In this document: one piece after another, positions 50,703 to 64,000 of the stretch
How the letters are laid out: each line of letters begins with the position of its first letter
How positions within the stretch are numbered: position 1 is the first letter of the stretch
NCBI RefSeq assembly: GCF_020740795.1
Contig: NC_067296.1
Coordinates: 7,851,001 to 7,915,000 of the forward strand
Reading direction: 5' to 3'
Length of the DNA stretch: 64,000 nt
Source: Apus apus
Taxonomy: Eukaryota; Chordata; Aves; Apodiformes; Apodidae
The notes under the pieces: generated by a model
What the model was told of the DNA's origin: nothing
The model's database searches: none
Seen by the model: the letters and a program-made list of their open reading frames with translations, nothing else
Program-made: the position numbers and the translations under genes

Positions 50703-52714
50703 GTGAGTATTCTTAAAGTTTCTTTGAGCAGATGGGAAAGTGGTGTTAAATACCCTTTCCGTATCACATGTGGCCTTACAGCATATTTAATTATTACTTT
50801 TAAGTGGCTTAAAAGAACTAGCTACAGTTTGCTTCTGTAAAGGAAGTTTTTCTTCTGTTTAAAAATTTTTTTTCAATAATTTTTTTTTTTTAGTTAGTGC
50901 TTAGGCTTTAATAGTTCCAGCAGTAATTTTTGAGGAGTTCTACATTTTGCTCCTGAATGAAAGGATTTTCTCTGTGTGTGTATATGCAAATAGGGTGCTT
51001 GTTATACATCATCTTGCAGTGAGAGACATAATCATAGCTTGCTCTTTCCATTTAGTCTTTGTGTTTATGTCAGTTATGTTGAAATTCGTAGGGTCATCCA
51101 TGGATGAGCACTGGAGGGGATGAGAACTCTTTCAGTGAATTTTAGTGATACTTGCTGATAGAAGAAGAAAGTTGGGAGTCAGGGATGAGATCTGATATGG
51201 ACTTAAGGAAGCTTTACGTACTCTTCATCCTGTCTGTCTCTGTTCTTTTCCAATTATGTCTTCATACTACTTACCTTTACACTGTGTTTTCCTTCTCTAA
51301 ACTCCCAGGTCATTCTCTAAATCTGTTGTTTCCCCAGCAATTCATCTCAATCTCCAATCAGCCTTTTCTGAACTTATCCTTTCTGTTCTTCCCTCTACAT
51401 GTCATGTGAATCTACCATGTTCTCAGTCTCGGCATATCTCCATCAGGGTCTTTGTTCTAATCTCAGCTACCTCCCTGCTTTCTTTTGTCCCTTCTGTACT
51501 TCTGCCATTATGTGTCCTGATGGGGCTTCTGTGCCAGTCTGCATAATACTGGGTAGGCAAAAATACACAGGTATTGGTGATTATGTATGTACAGCTGAAC
51601 CACTTCAAATTTTTGTCTGATATCGTAGCAACATCTGGGAGCTTCCGTTGCAGGAAAAATCCAGTTCCATTTCAGCAGATACAGGACAGACCTTAAGTGT
51701 TTAAAGAGAGTCATGAATATTCAGTCTGGGTAACTGAGGCATGGACAGGAGGTGGTGCATACTGATTTAATCTTCAGCTGTCAAACTTCAGTGGATCTTT
51801 AGAAAACCACAGTTTATATAGACCCAGTAAAGAGTTGTAACTTGGCCAAATTTGGTAATATTTTCATAAGAATGGGAAAATATATCCCTGATATGAGGGC
51901 AGTTTACTGACAATTTAAAATCTCTGCTGGAGTTTAGGAAGGCATTGGAGCTTTTCAAAAGAGTTAAACAACACATACTTTTCCTTAATTTCATTATCTG
52001 AATTGGCTTGATTTTGTTCCCTGAAACTTTCCAAACATGGTAAAACTGCAGCAGATACCCAGATATCTGGAAAATATATCAAAACTGGAAGTTTTGCAAG
52101 GTCGGTCTGCCTATACAAATAATGTTGTATAATAGTAAGAATGTGGAAAAGGTCAACTATTTATTCAGAAGCTGGCTCGAGTTCTGCTTGAAGACAGCAT
52201 AGGATTTTCATTTTTTTTTTCCTTGTAATTACAAAGAAAAATTTTGAAATGCTGCATAATCATGTATTCATGTTGCAGGTATTTAGAATTATAGTATTAG
52301 TGAACAAAAGAGAAAAATAGAGGACAGTGTAGCTTCCTACTGTACTGATCTTATCCCTTCCATTGTGTCTCCCAAAAATAGTACATCTAGAAAGCTTGGT
52401 GAGACAGGTAACAAGGATGAGCACAGATAAGAAAAGTTATCTCACAATAATTTCTAAATAGACAAAGACAAAGGCTGAAGGGAGGACAGAACAGGATAGA
52501 GATTTGTGAATTCATCTATATGTGGAGTGGATGAATAGAAAATGATCATTCACTCCCTCCCATAATTCAAGAACTAGCGCCATCCAATGAAATTATCAGC
52601 AGGCAGGTTCAAAGTACACAAAGGGATGTACTTACTTTAAATGATGTATTAATATACTATAGAATTTATGTCCACAGAATGTTATGTATTCCCAAAGTAA
52701 TTAGATACATTCAT

Positions 52715-52726
52715 GGGGGGGGGGGG
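52715..52726. repeat. G12 homopolymer
   Basis: A run of twelve G. Such runs are length-unstable and error-prone in sequencing. Confidence 0.9.
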
Positions 52727-55700
52727 AAATCCAGCAATGGATGTTAAACCAAAACATCTGGCCTTCAGCCACAAATTCTTAAAGACTGGGAAGTAGGTTT
52801 GTATATTTACCCTTCAAACCTTTGCCTAGGCAATCCCTTCAACTGATGACCACTTAACAGGGATTATTAGGCTGCATGGACCCTTGATTGATGCAGTACA
52901 GCTGCTTGCTAATAACTTTTATGCTGTGGTTCTCACTGTAAATTCTGGCTCTGAATGAGAATGCATTGTGCTGGTAAGGGATTATTAACTTAAAGTAGAA
53001 GTGTGCAGGAAAGGATTGAATTGTTTAAGTACCTGAATGGAGTTTGAAGTTCAACAGCAACATTCTGTTTGGTTTGACTTGAAACCCTATAAGATCCTTA
53101 CCAACTATCCAAGTTTCTGTACTCTCCAAATCTGTTTCATTCTAGCTGTCCATCCTTTTTCTCCTGTTATGGAGGATGTCATTGCAGAGATAGCCTTTTT
53201 GCATCTTTTGCTGTTTGAAAGTTATGACTGTCCTGACCATTTTTGTACTTGAGTTTAATTTGTTCTGAAATGATAGCATTGAAATTATGTATCTTTTCTC
53301 CTTAGCCTTGATGGGACTGGGTAAAAAGTTTGAGAGTTCCTCTCTCTCTGAGTGTGTCCTTGTACATGTATTTCAGCTAAGTTTTTTCCTCTTCTAGTTA
53401 AACACACTGCTATTTTAAACTTAAGGGAAAAATAATTTCATTAGTTTACAATTATATTTCAAAGTGCAGCAAAATCCTGTAGGGTTTATCTTTTGTATTT
53501 TTGGCAGTGTTTTTTGGGTATTCAGAAAGTTGTTTCATATAGACTTGCAGTACACAGTAGCACTGGGAAAGGTGTCTAATCTGTGGGAGAAAAGTGAGTA
53601 ATCAGAATTCACTTTTTGTATTGGGAATATCTAGAGGTGGTCTGAAAAGAAACAACCTTATACTAAATATAAATTACAAATATAACTGACTAAGTCTGAC
53701 AGCTTGTAAGAATGTAACACCTCCTGAGGGAACAGAACAGAGGAAATAACTTTCTCTTGTGAAGTCTGCAAGCTCTGTGGAAGAAAAGCTTGAACTTTGT
53801 ATGGGAGAAACTATGATTTCGAATCTTTTATCCGAAGATGTTATCTGTGCCATGGCTGAATGGGGTTCAGCAATCTTAGAGTAAGGACAGAAAACCTATT
53901 TTAGAAAACTTCAGCATGTGGAGTTTTAAAAAATCCCTACTAGTATATTTTCCAATGGAAGAAAACCAAATGTCAGCAACTCTTGCTGTTTTGTCATGCA
54001 TCTTGTGCTATCTGGCATTTTCTTAAAGCCAGAAATTTTTTTTCAATGTCATTGGCTGAGAATATTGAAAAAATATATATATATTTTTAGAGTAAATTTT
54101 AATCCTTGTATAGTTGCAGGGAAAGGCTTATAAAATCCTAACCTCCAAAAAATCTTGTCAGTCGTATGAAGAAAAAGCTGCGTGTTCATTAGATTTTTTT
54201 TCCAAAGGCTTTTTATTGTCTTTTTCCTTTTACTAATATGGTAATATCTAGAACAGCAGCTGCTTATCTGAGGTGGAGTTTGCTGTCTTGTCTTGGCTAA
54301 AGTGCTGGCTAATGGTTTTTCCTGACACCTGGGGTACATTCTGACAAATTGCACTGGGCAATTGATGTGATACAAAGCATTCTGTGTGTTACTTCATTGG
54401 TTCATTGGAGCTCAGTAATGAGCAAAAGTTATGGATGAGTTATATTGACTTAAGTATCTAGGAAAGGCACTTGTACTTAACCGTTCTTTTCAGTGGTTAC
54501 CGGGGTACAGTGTCAAGTGCAGTCTGGCTGCAGTCTCGACAGGTTGTTAGTAAGTTAATTCTCTGCGAGAGAAGAGCTCAGAAGGAGCTATGTAGAGTTA
54601 AGGTTTTGCTAGCTGGGTTTGAATTTTCTTAGATCTTAACAAAAATAATTGGAATAAGAAATCTTTCCTGTATTGAGAATTTGCTTTTTTTTTTTTAACT
54701 TTTGCATATGAACCTTCAAATGTAATTTAATGTCAGTTTCAGCATCACTATTTGCTATGTATTACCCATTTCTTTTCTTGAAGACTCCAAAGCACATATT
54801 GGCTTTTCTCTTATGTTGGCTTTGCCACTCACAACGTGTGATCACATATATGTCATGCTACTTCTTTGTGTCCTAGTTTACCTCACAAGATAATATTTAG
54901 TGTTTCCAAAATGCTGTGAGATTTTTCTGACAGCCTTGAAGAAAAATATTTGTTAAATTATTACTAAAATGTAGCAGATGGGAAAGATGAGCAGAGAGAA
55001 AATAGAGCAGTGTATTTCAAAACTGGGGGTGTACTATGTTCATATTTAAAACTCAGTAATTTTCAAGTGCTGAATACTACCAACCACTTTTTAATATTGG
55101 AGAAAATAAAAAAATCTGACACGCACTTAAACATTTTCTGTTAAAAACTTTGGTGCTGTGTTCAGTTTATTTAATCTGCAACTATGCTAGAAGTTCATCC
55201 AGTTTCATTCTGATTTGGACTAATTCATTAACAGATTCAGGAGCCCCAGATTGGTTACACTGGTTCTTTGTAGAGAAAGATAATACTTAAAAATGGGAAG
55301 ATTCATGTGAGGGGATGCAGTAGGTCCAGAAGTGAAATTTCAGCTACCCATGGCTTTAGCCCTCATTCACCTGTTTTTTTGAGGGAGCCTGCACAATTCT
55401 CAAAGTTGAAGCAAGAGTTTCTTACGAGTTTGCTGAGTCTGGTGTAGAGCAGAAGAGCTTGAGAGAGGTGGCAACACTGTGCTTGGACATCAAGTGGTGC
55501 TTCTGGTTTGGAGGAGCAGATGAGAGTGCTGGGGGCTTGAATGTTGCACGTGGGAATAGGCATAGACACACCTGTGTATTGAGAACACTGGGGAAGGCTG
55601 GGGGAGAAGTGGGAGTTTGGGCTGGTGGGATCCAGCAGGCACACATACAACATTATTGACAATAATAGTGTGTAGTTTTCATGTATGCAGGAATAGAAGT

Positions 55701-58700
55701 CAAAATACAAAATACTGCCTGTTCCCTCTTGAGCCAATTTTTTTTCAGTGCATCTAGAAGTACTGTAAAAAGTCTTTAAACTAGAAATGCAATTGTTAGA
55801 CTGTCCAAAACATGGCAGTACAATGGCACATAAATAAGGATTTGTGCAGCACATGTTCTGAGTTAAATACATAGTGATGGAGGCAAACTGCAGTGTAATT
55901 GCTGCTCTTTAGAGAGCAGTTGGTGCAAAGGGTCTCTTGTCCTAAACAGGTACCACTTACGGGAGACTTCAGCTTTTAATTGAGCCATCATGCTGAAATG
56001 GTAGTGGAAAAAAAGATCTCTAGCTTATGTGCAACAACGAAGTTAAAATAACAATCCAGATTCTTTGGTTTTTTTTATATCAATGCTAAGATTGGCTTCT
56101 GACTTCCTGTTCTGTAATGGGAAGGGATTAGGCCTTTTATGTTTTGAAAGAGACAGAGCCAATGCCTGCTGCAAAATTCCATCACTGTGATCAAACGGAT
56201 GAATAAAAACAGCTAAGAAAAACTTGATTTGTCAAAAAGCCACCTTCATTAATCATAGAAATTGTTTTTAAGCTATACTTGCATTTCGCTGACAAAAGCT
56301 TCTGGCTGCATATGTAAAGATTTGTAAAACAGTGCCTTTCTGGATGCTGGTATAATCTGTGCCAGAAAACAGAAACCCAGCCTCTGCATGTAAAGAGCTC
56401 CTCCTCCGCAGTTCAATTTCAGTGACTCTATTGGTTAGTATTGTTGAGCTTTAAATATATTCTGCAGAACACGGTTTACTAGGCTAAAATGCTCGTTCTT
56501 GAAAGGCAAGGAAAAAAATCTTGCCTCAGAGATGTTTTACACAGCATTGCCCTGTGCAGAGTTAAAGTGAAATTAGTTAACAGGCTGGCGCCAGTGAAAT
56601 AAGCAGTAAATGTCTCTTCACCCTCCCCTTTTCTTACACTCCTTTTGGCTGCTCCTGTAAGGAATGCAGCAAGTAGTGGCTACTGCTGTCACTATTGATT
56701 TAAACATTTGCATGTTACAGGTTGCAGCTCTGCACTGTGTTTGGGGGCAATATAGAAGGTCTTCAGTTGTATCAGATTTACTGTTCATATTTGAATTTGT
56801 CTTCTATATAAGGCTCTGTGACATTTTATCCATTGTTAAACAGGATTGTGTGCACTTATTGTTACAAAACAATGTGTGTAAAATACTTAGGGTTCACAAT
56901 CCCAGTGGTTCGTGGTTCCTATTCATAAACCTGTGCTGTGTTGCTGTCGATTCTTAAAAAAACAAAAGCAGTAAAATAATAAAAGCTAAAACTTGGCTGC
57001 TGTGTCTCTAGCTTAAGTGCCCTAGGGCAGCACGTTGTGAAAGGTGCTGTTGGGTCCCTTTCTTAGCAGAATTACTTGTGTGGATTTTTCTCACAATGCC
57101 CCAGTTTCTTTGTTACAGGTGTTAACAAATTTATACATCTGATTTTCAGAGAAATGAACCACATTTACCAAAATAGTAGAATTCTCTTACTAAAAAAAGT
57201 CAACTCTTTTCCCTGTTTCAGGGTTCCTTTGGTTATACTGTTTTTCTCAGTTTATGCTATACCAGCTACATTTTAAGTTCTAGCTGAGTTGCAGAAACAC
57301 CCTGCAGACTACATGATGTTAGTTTTAAACATTTCACATGGATTGTAATACATTGAGAAACTATGTTTTTGCCAGCCATAGTTGTGGTGAGCTTGTTGGG
57401 AACTTTGTTTTACCATATTTCTGTGGATTATTGCCTCCACTGCATGGTATGTTCCTCCATTTATTTCTGTAACCATGTAATATATACTTTTGTAATGGTG
57501 TCTCATTAGAGGAATGTCTGTAGAAATTGTGGTCTCAGTGTGACAAAAGCAAAAATGTCTGTGTTTAATTTGTTCCTATTTTTAATTCTGCACACAAAAA
57601 TGTTGACCTTTAAAATGGTTTTCTGTTTACAAACATTTTACTTAAGAATAATAAGGATTCACAATTTAAAGTGGGGGTTAGATGGCTTAAGTGAGAGCAG
57701 GGTGCTAAATCTTGAAGGACACGATTGACAGTAGTTCCAGGCACAAACTGCTTTCTGGGTAAACACACCAGACAAATGGGCAAAAGGAAACACATGCAGT
57801 ATCTTGTTGATAGGAATTGGAGGCACACAGGAATAAAATTACTTTATTATGGATGTGCCATACATCTGCAGTGTAGCTTGGCACCACACTGAAGTGTCTA
57901 CAGAGCCCTGAGTAGACAACTCGCTCTGTATGAAACTTGTTTGCTGAGCTATTGTGATGCTTCAGCTCTTCACCTGAAGTCCTTTTTTAAAGGACTAAGA
58001 AGAGTAGGTGAACAAAGAATCCATTTTATAATTGGAGAAACTGGTACAAGACCAAGAAGATGCTATGGGCTGGTAAAAGGTTAAATAGAAAAATACTCCA
58101 GTTATTCCACACAGAATAATTTCTGTTAAAATGTGGATGAAGTAGGAATGAGGGAATTTTGGAAAGGAATGTTTGTTCTGATTTGGCTTTTATAATATGG
58201 AGCACATTGTAGCTTGTGGATTTTCACAGTATCCTAAAGTGATACTCAGAAAGGAGCAACTCATATAAATCACTCTTACTGTAAATCAGGTTGACTTCTT
58301 CTGGAAGTACATAGATTAAGATGAATGAAATACAAAGGCTGTCTGGGGAATGAAGATCTTCATCCTGTTAATACTTTCAAAGAAAGTTGACCTAAGTATG
58401 TATTTAGCTATCAACTCATATACAAAGTGATTAAAAAATTGTGTTGTTTGTGAAATTAGTCTGAATCTTAGCTTTCGCTTTTACTTGAGGTATTTTGCAT
58501 ACAAGGTGAGAAATAAGGTGAGAGGTCAGATTCTGGAGAAGATTTTTCTTCTCTCCCTTTTTACAAATGACCACAGTGCTGCTAAAGGCTACATTGCTGT
58601 TACTAAATTGTTTGTTCTCCTTGTGGGAAACTGTTCTTTTCTTCCCCACCCTCTGCTTATGGAGTTTATTGCTGCCTTCCTGTCTGCCCTCCCCCAGCTT

Positions 58701-61251
58701 CGCACACATATCCAATTAACTGCCCCCTTCCTCTGCTCTTTCCTCCATCTCTTTGTGCTGCCTCATAGATGTTCCTACCTGGGACACCCACCGCTTTTAA
58801 AAAATATTTTATCAACTCCTTTGCAGTGCCTCTGCCTTTTCTGTGTGAGCCTGTTAAATATGGAAGTCTCCTGGGGGATCCAACTGACCTTCTCTGTGGC
58901 TCATTTTCCTGATGACTGCTCTCCTCTTGGTGGTTGTTCACAATTCCTCCACTTAGATTTTGTTTGGGACCTTTTGCATGTCATCTAGTAGCATGTGTAA
59001 CTGCTAAATGTATTTAGAATAAATACCTGTCAGGACAATAATGAGAAAAAAACTAATAACTAGAAGTCAAATAGATGAAGTGGGTGGCACGCTCTTGTAG
59101 AGAAGACACAGTGGCTGGATCTTTTGCTGGTATGTTGAAGTGAAACCAAAGTTTCATTTTCCTGCATATACTGTGCCTTTAACTGGGGCAGTTTAGCTGC
59201 TCCTGCATTAGAGAAGAGGCAGAGGAGCCAACAGGGGTTGAAAATCACCACAGCTGTCTTCATGCAAGCTGTTACTCTTTGAGCATTCAGTTTAATGTAT
59301 GCAGTCTGCCACATTCATTCTTGAAGTAGCTCTTACATGGGTAGCTGTAAAAGGGGTAATTTTGGTCCAATATACTTTCGACAATAGGAACTTTAATGTG
59401 ACAAGAGAAACGCACATCTTTGCTTCCTAGCATCAAAACTGTTGCAAGTAAATAAGCAGTTTCACAGTTGTCTTCAAAATTGTGAAAGACATTAATAAAA
59501 TCTGTGCAACTTTTTTAAGTACAGAGAAATCTACTCGCAAATGAATTCAAGTCTCAGGAAGAGGGCAGTAAGGAAGGAACTGAGGACAGTAATACTTAAA
59601 CATATGTGTTTCATTAATGTGAGGAGTGAAGTGTTGGAAATGCTAAGTGAATTCAAGAAACACCTGGGTTCCTTTGTGGAGAGGAAAGATCTGGTGAAAG
59701 ATCTGGGATGGAAATAAAAAGGCATGAGTTTTAAGTATGAAGGATCTGGGACCAGATGAGGGTTTTTTCACTATAAAGAATGCCTTGTGTTCAAGTATTT
59801 GTGGCATAAATGTATCCTGTTAGTGTCCTTTTTTCACTTGGGTATGACATATGCTGACATTGGCTATTTTGGTTACAACCACAGTATTTTTTATGTTTAA
59901 TTTTACTATTTCCAATCATTGGGAGTAGGACCCCAGCAGCTAATACACTGTGGTGTAGTTTTATGAAGATAAATTAGTTATATAACCTAGTAATAGGAAA
60001 TGGATGACATAGTTCTTTAGCCAGAATTCACAATTTCAAATTCACGCGTTGACTTTATCATTACAACTGGGGCATACACTGGAGGCAGCATTTGTGCACA
60101 GTTACTGTGCAGTGACTTTTCTGAAAAGGGTCTGTCCACCTTCCAGTGGATAGTTTTCCACCTCATGCACCATCACCACGTGGGCTTCTTTCCCTGACAG
60201 CTTCTGTAAAGAAACTTGATTTGGAATTTGCCCATCTAGATCAGGACCTCTTGCTCAGTGTATCTCCATACTAATTGTAGATGTCGCCCATCAAAGTGGT
60301 CCATTGGATGCTCTCTTTATAAGAACACATTTAAAGCATGACACTTGTTAAAGGCACATATGCAGATCTGGTGGATTTTTATTTTTTTGTCTTAGCAACA
60401 GCTAAGCAGAACTTCATAGCACATAACTTCAGAAATATGTATTCCTTAGTGACCTGGAACTATAGCAAATGCCTGTTCAACTGCATTACTGAAATGCTTG
60501 AGTGCTCTTTAGGATTATTACTAGAAAAACACTGAATACCGAATGAAATACCATTTTAGCCAAAACTAAAACAAAGCTTACCCTCATGTCTTGACATTCT
60601 CTAGGTCACAGACCCAACTATTGGAGCATAATGTTGATCACCTTTAGTTTTCAAGGGGGTAAGAAGTTAGGAATTTTTTTTAAGAACTGATTTTTTTTTA
60701 TTTTTTTTTTTTTAAGTTTAAAAAGTGTGTATTTCACCAAGTGGAGAAATGTTCCCTCTGCTGGTATCCATCCCTTCCTGGCTGGGCCATTTTCTGTGGC
60801 TTGCAGGCAGTTTTGTGTGTGATGTAATGGTGGTGTTGCAGGAAAGGTGCTTTGTTGTGCTGGGGCCTCTAGGAGCCGTAGGACTAGCATTTTTTTTCCA
60901 GAGCCTCCAACACAAACGCACACGGTGATGCGTTGGTTCTCTTACCCACTCTGGTTACCAGCGTAGTACCCTTCCCCCACCTCTTACCAAGTGTTTCTCC
61001 CCGAGGCAAATTTCTTGCTGTCTGGAGTACCAAACATGCACGGGCACTTTCTTTTTTCTTTAAGATTTCCTAGTGTAGTTGCTAAAAAGCAGCAAGAGCT
61101 AAAAAGACTATTTTACATAGGTTTTTCTGGTTTTAGTAGAGAGACAAAGAGTGTGTGTACATGTGTAAAAAAAATTACATAGTTTATGGCAAAGTGAGAC
61201 CAGCTTTCTCCTGTTTTTCTTTTTTTTTAAGTATCTTTACTCAGCAGTCAC

Positions 61252-61269
61252 TTTTTTTTTTTTTTTTTT
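61252..61269. repeat. Poly(T) tract, 18 bp
   Basis: An uninterrupted T run in gene-free DNA. Confidence 0.95.
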
Positions 61270-63522
61270 CCTGTGGTAAAAAATACGACGTGAGCAGATG
61301 GCAAGTATTAACACATGAAATGCACTGCCTGCTTGAAGTTGATTTAACAGTCTAGTTTTCTGTCGCTGGCTTTCAGCTAGTTAAGTAGTGTTTACAAGTT
61401 AATGAATTTGTTCCACTTGAAATATTTGTTGGTATGTGCTGAGGTTCACTGGTAAAGGGATCCTTTAGGAATAATAGAGGAAAGCATGATGTTTCTAGAC
61501 ACTGAGCTTGTGGGGTTTTTTTCCTTTGACTGATTTTAGCATTTTTGCCATTAATAGGAAAAGAGAGACAGAAAGAGCAATAGCAGGTAACACGTAGCCT
61601 TTTCTCTGATGTTGCAATCCAGCTTTGAGCACTGCAGTGATTCCATACCTTATAGCAGCTCCATATTTGAACCATCTAGTTTGCAGTTTCATTTCTATTG
61701 AATGTTCCTGAACATTAGACAAGGATTTGAAAAACAAATAACGTTTTATGTAGCAAATCAGGAAACATTTTCATATTCCTATGTGGTCTGCTTCCATGCT
61801 TGCTTTGCAAGGATGACTGTAAACTATTAAATAGGCTGCTATATATAAATTAGGCCACATTTGGCAGCAGAACTGCCTAGAAGAGGCTGATCGAATTCTG
61901 TATATGTTGAGTTTAATGCATAAAACTCCTTACTACACCACATGCTATCTACCTAATAGCACTTGAAACAAAGCCAGCTCCAAGAATTGTATTCATTGTA
62001 AGAAATATTTACTGCTGGTTACTGAGCATCAAACACACTTAGTGTTTATACAGCACATTGGTCTTTGTATAGAACGTTCTGTTTGTCAAAACTACCTAAA
62101 CCTGCAAACCAGTATTCCTTGTCAAGCAACCTGTAAGCACTGATGCACAGAAAGAGTTAACATATTTTACTATTTGAGCAATTTGTGCCAAAATAGTATG
62201 TTTTAAAGGCTTTGTTGATATTTTTGACATAGTTTTGAATTTTTTAAAATAGTAGATTTTAGTTTTCTTAGTTGTTTTTTTTTCCCTTTTTTTTATTTTA
62301 ATGTTACCCACTTTAATACCAGTTTATTCAAACAGGATGAAGGTCAAATTCCTGTTTGGAAAGGATGCCATCCATAGGTCACCTTTGACTTGAAATGTAA
62401 GATCATAACTGCCAGAGAAGACCAAACTAATTGCTTTGAATATGTGTGAGTGTATGTTTAATACCTAAAAACAGACAGTAATTTATTGTATTCTTGAAGA
62501 AGGCTTCTCTCCCAGGTAAACAGTGCTCGATTGAGTAGGGTTGAGATCAGTCTGCAAGCACAGACATTGGTGCAGCTTTGACAGGAGGCCTGAGGTGGCA
62601 GGTTTTAACTACCTGGGAGATGGTACAGACACCCCCTGGCTGTCCTGGAGTGCTCTGTGCTCCTGCTGCATGCAGTTCATACGCAGAAATGAGACTCGTT
62701 AACCATGCCTTTTATTGGGCTTTATGGATGTGTGACATCATTGGCAGCCAATCAGAAAGTGCTTTAGGGCAGAGTTTAGAAGCTATTTCATAATATATTT
62801 ATATTCAGTGCAGATATTTTTGGGCTTCAGTAACATTCATTTTGTCGCAGAGTCCATGTGTCAATATGGCTTGGGGAAAAAAAAGGTATGAAATAGCATG
62901 TTTGCCCTTGTTTTTTTTGTAGTTCAGCTGGTAGCAAAATGCTATAGAAAGCATAGCTGCTATGGTGCAAAACAGTTATTATGGAAATTATTTTCTTCCT
63001 CCAGCAGCAATAATGCTGCAAGCCTATCTTAAGCGATGTTTGCGTGCTCCCTCCTAGCCTGCTTCTGCTTAAGTAGCCAGACCTGAAATATTTCCCAAGC
63101 TGCTCTGGTTTGCCAAGAACAAAAATACAAGACAGCCTGCAGAAAACAAGTGTGTGTGAGTGCCAGCCAGAGTCACCCCTGCAGCTGGGCTTCCTTGTCC
63201 CTGGCCTGGCTTGGCTGGACTGGGGCACCCTAGTTTTCAAGCCCCTGGGCAGCTCCCACACCCCCTGTGTGCAGGGCACCTTGCTTTGCCTTTGCCTCAG
63301 TGCACACAGACTGTTTTATTCTCTCTTAGTTGACAACTTACCCTATTGAAGGAGAACCATTCACTGATAGTGTCTATTCCCACCATTCCTGCTTAACTCT
63401 TTCATTTCCAGATTAGCAGGACCACCTGGGATTGCAAAGCAAACTATTATGATAATTTGCAAACCATAACAATTTTTTTAAAAATCAGTTTCTATTAAGA
63501 CAAAACTGTATCTTTTTTATAG

Positions 63523-63537
63523 AAAAAAAAAAAAAAA
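63523..63537. repeat. Poly(A) tract, 15 bp
   Basis: An A run in gene-free DNA near the window end. Confidence 0.9.
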
Positions 63538-64000
63538 GAGGCATTTATCAGTGGTGGGACTGTTCCTGCTTTTATTTTGTGCTGTTTCTCCTCCCATTTA
63601 AGCACTGTGGCTGTGCATGTCAGATTGCTAAAAGTCACTATTCACATATGTTCCATGACGGTCCTGCAAAGCTTACAAGAGCAGTACTGACTCCATCCTG
63701 TTGGGATCCCAGAGATTTTATCTGCTACTGAGCAAAAAGACCTGGAAAGAAGTCTTTCAGATGTTAGCTGTATCTCTAGCATGCTGCTCAGTGTTCACAA
63801 ATTATTTAGAAAACGAGGCATACAGTGAGATGAGGAAGCTTGTTGACATAGTTATTTTGAGATCACAGAAATGATGCCAGCTGCAGAGAGCTGTAGACGG
63901 ATCTTGCAACATTGTGAGACTGAGTGGAAGAACTTGTAGCCAAAATGAAATGTCACTAAAGACAAGGTGATGCGAATAGGGGTGATGCAAGCAAGCTTTA

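Larger units (their letters stand above)
50703..64000. other. Gene-free stretch to window end
   Basis: About 13.3 kb of AT-rich DNA with homopolymer tracts but no recognised exon, CpG island, CR1 or RNA gene. It may hold later BCAS4 exons or intron too diverged for me to see. ADNP, the next human gene, is not detected. Confidence 0.55.

Noticed and set aside
58485-58988. 167-codon + strand frame
   Set aside because: Hydrophobic, Cys-rich chance translation of T-rich DNA, with no domain and no splice logic.

Overview
The window reads as vertebrate nuclear DNA, most likely from a bird. Three CR1 LINE fragments, CpG-island promoters, spliced exons with GT/AG borders and sparse interspersed repeats support this. 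It is not a prokaryotic or plasmid region. I see no operon, CRISPR array or defence system, and nothing I would call a new multi-gene system. Almost all of the open frames are chance frames in introns, intergenic DNA or GC-rich islands.

The one complete protein-coding gene is PARD6B (partitioning-defective 6 beta) on the + strand. Its three coding exons are 16033-16098, 20679-20901 and 28455-29281. They splice in frame into a 371-residue protein with PB1, semi-CRIB and PDZ domains. The promoter lies in a CpG island at about 15.2-16.4 kb. The 3' UTR is about 3.85 kb and probably ends just after the AATAAA at 33111.

Layout. From 0 to 6.4 kb the DNA is AT-rich and gene-free, with a CR1 tail at 3.75 kb and a probable U2 snRNA pseudogene fragment at 4.7 kb. 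At 6.44-7.08 kb is a CpG island with a good splice donor on the minus strand. By human synteny this could be the promoter of RIPOR3/FAM65C. At 10.98-11.26 kb is a GC-rich minisatellite of fourteen 20-bp units. PARD6B occupies 15.2-33.1 kb, with an old CR1 in intron 2. Two further CpG islands lie at 38.2-38.9 kb and 44.05-44.33 kb. At 49.26-50.10 kb is a sense-strand CR1 with reverse-transcriptase remnants. At 50565-50702 is a recognisable exon of BCAS4, the next gene downstream in human. Its splice sites are intact but a frame break sits inside it, so BCAS4 may be decaying here. I recognise no gene between 50.7 and 64 kb.

The strongest leads are the broken BCAS4 exon, the orphan promoters at 38.5 and 44.2 kb, the 20-bp minisatellite, and a cluster of CAGGTG E-boxes in the PARD6B promoter. 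All homology statements come from remembered family sequences, not from a search.
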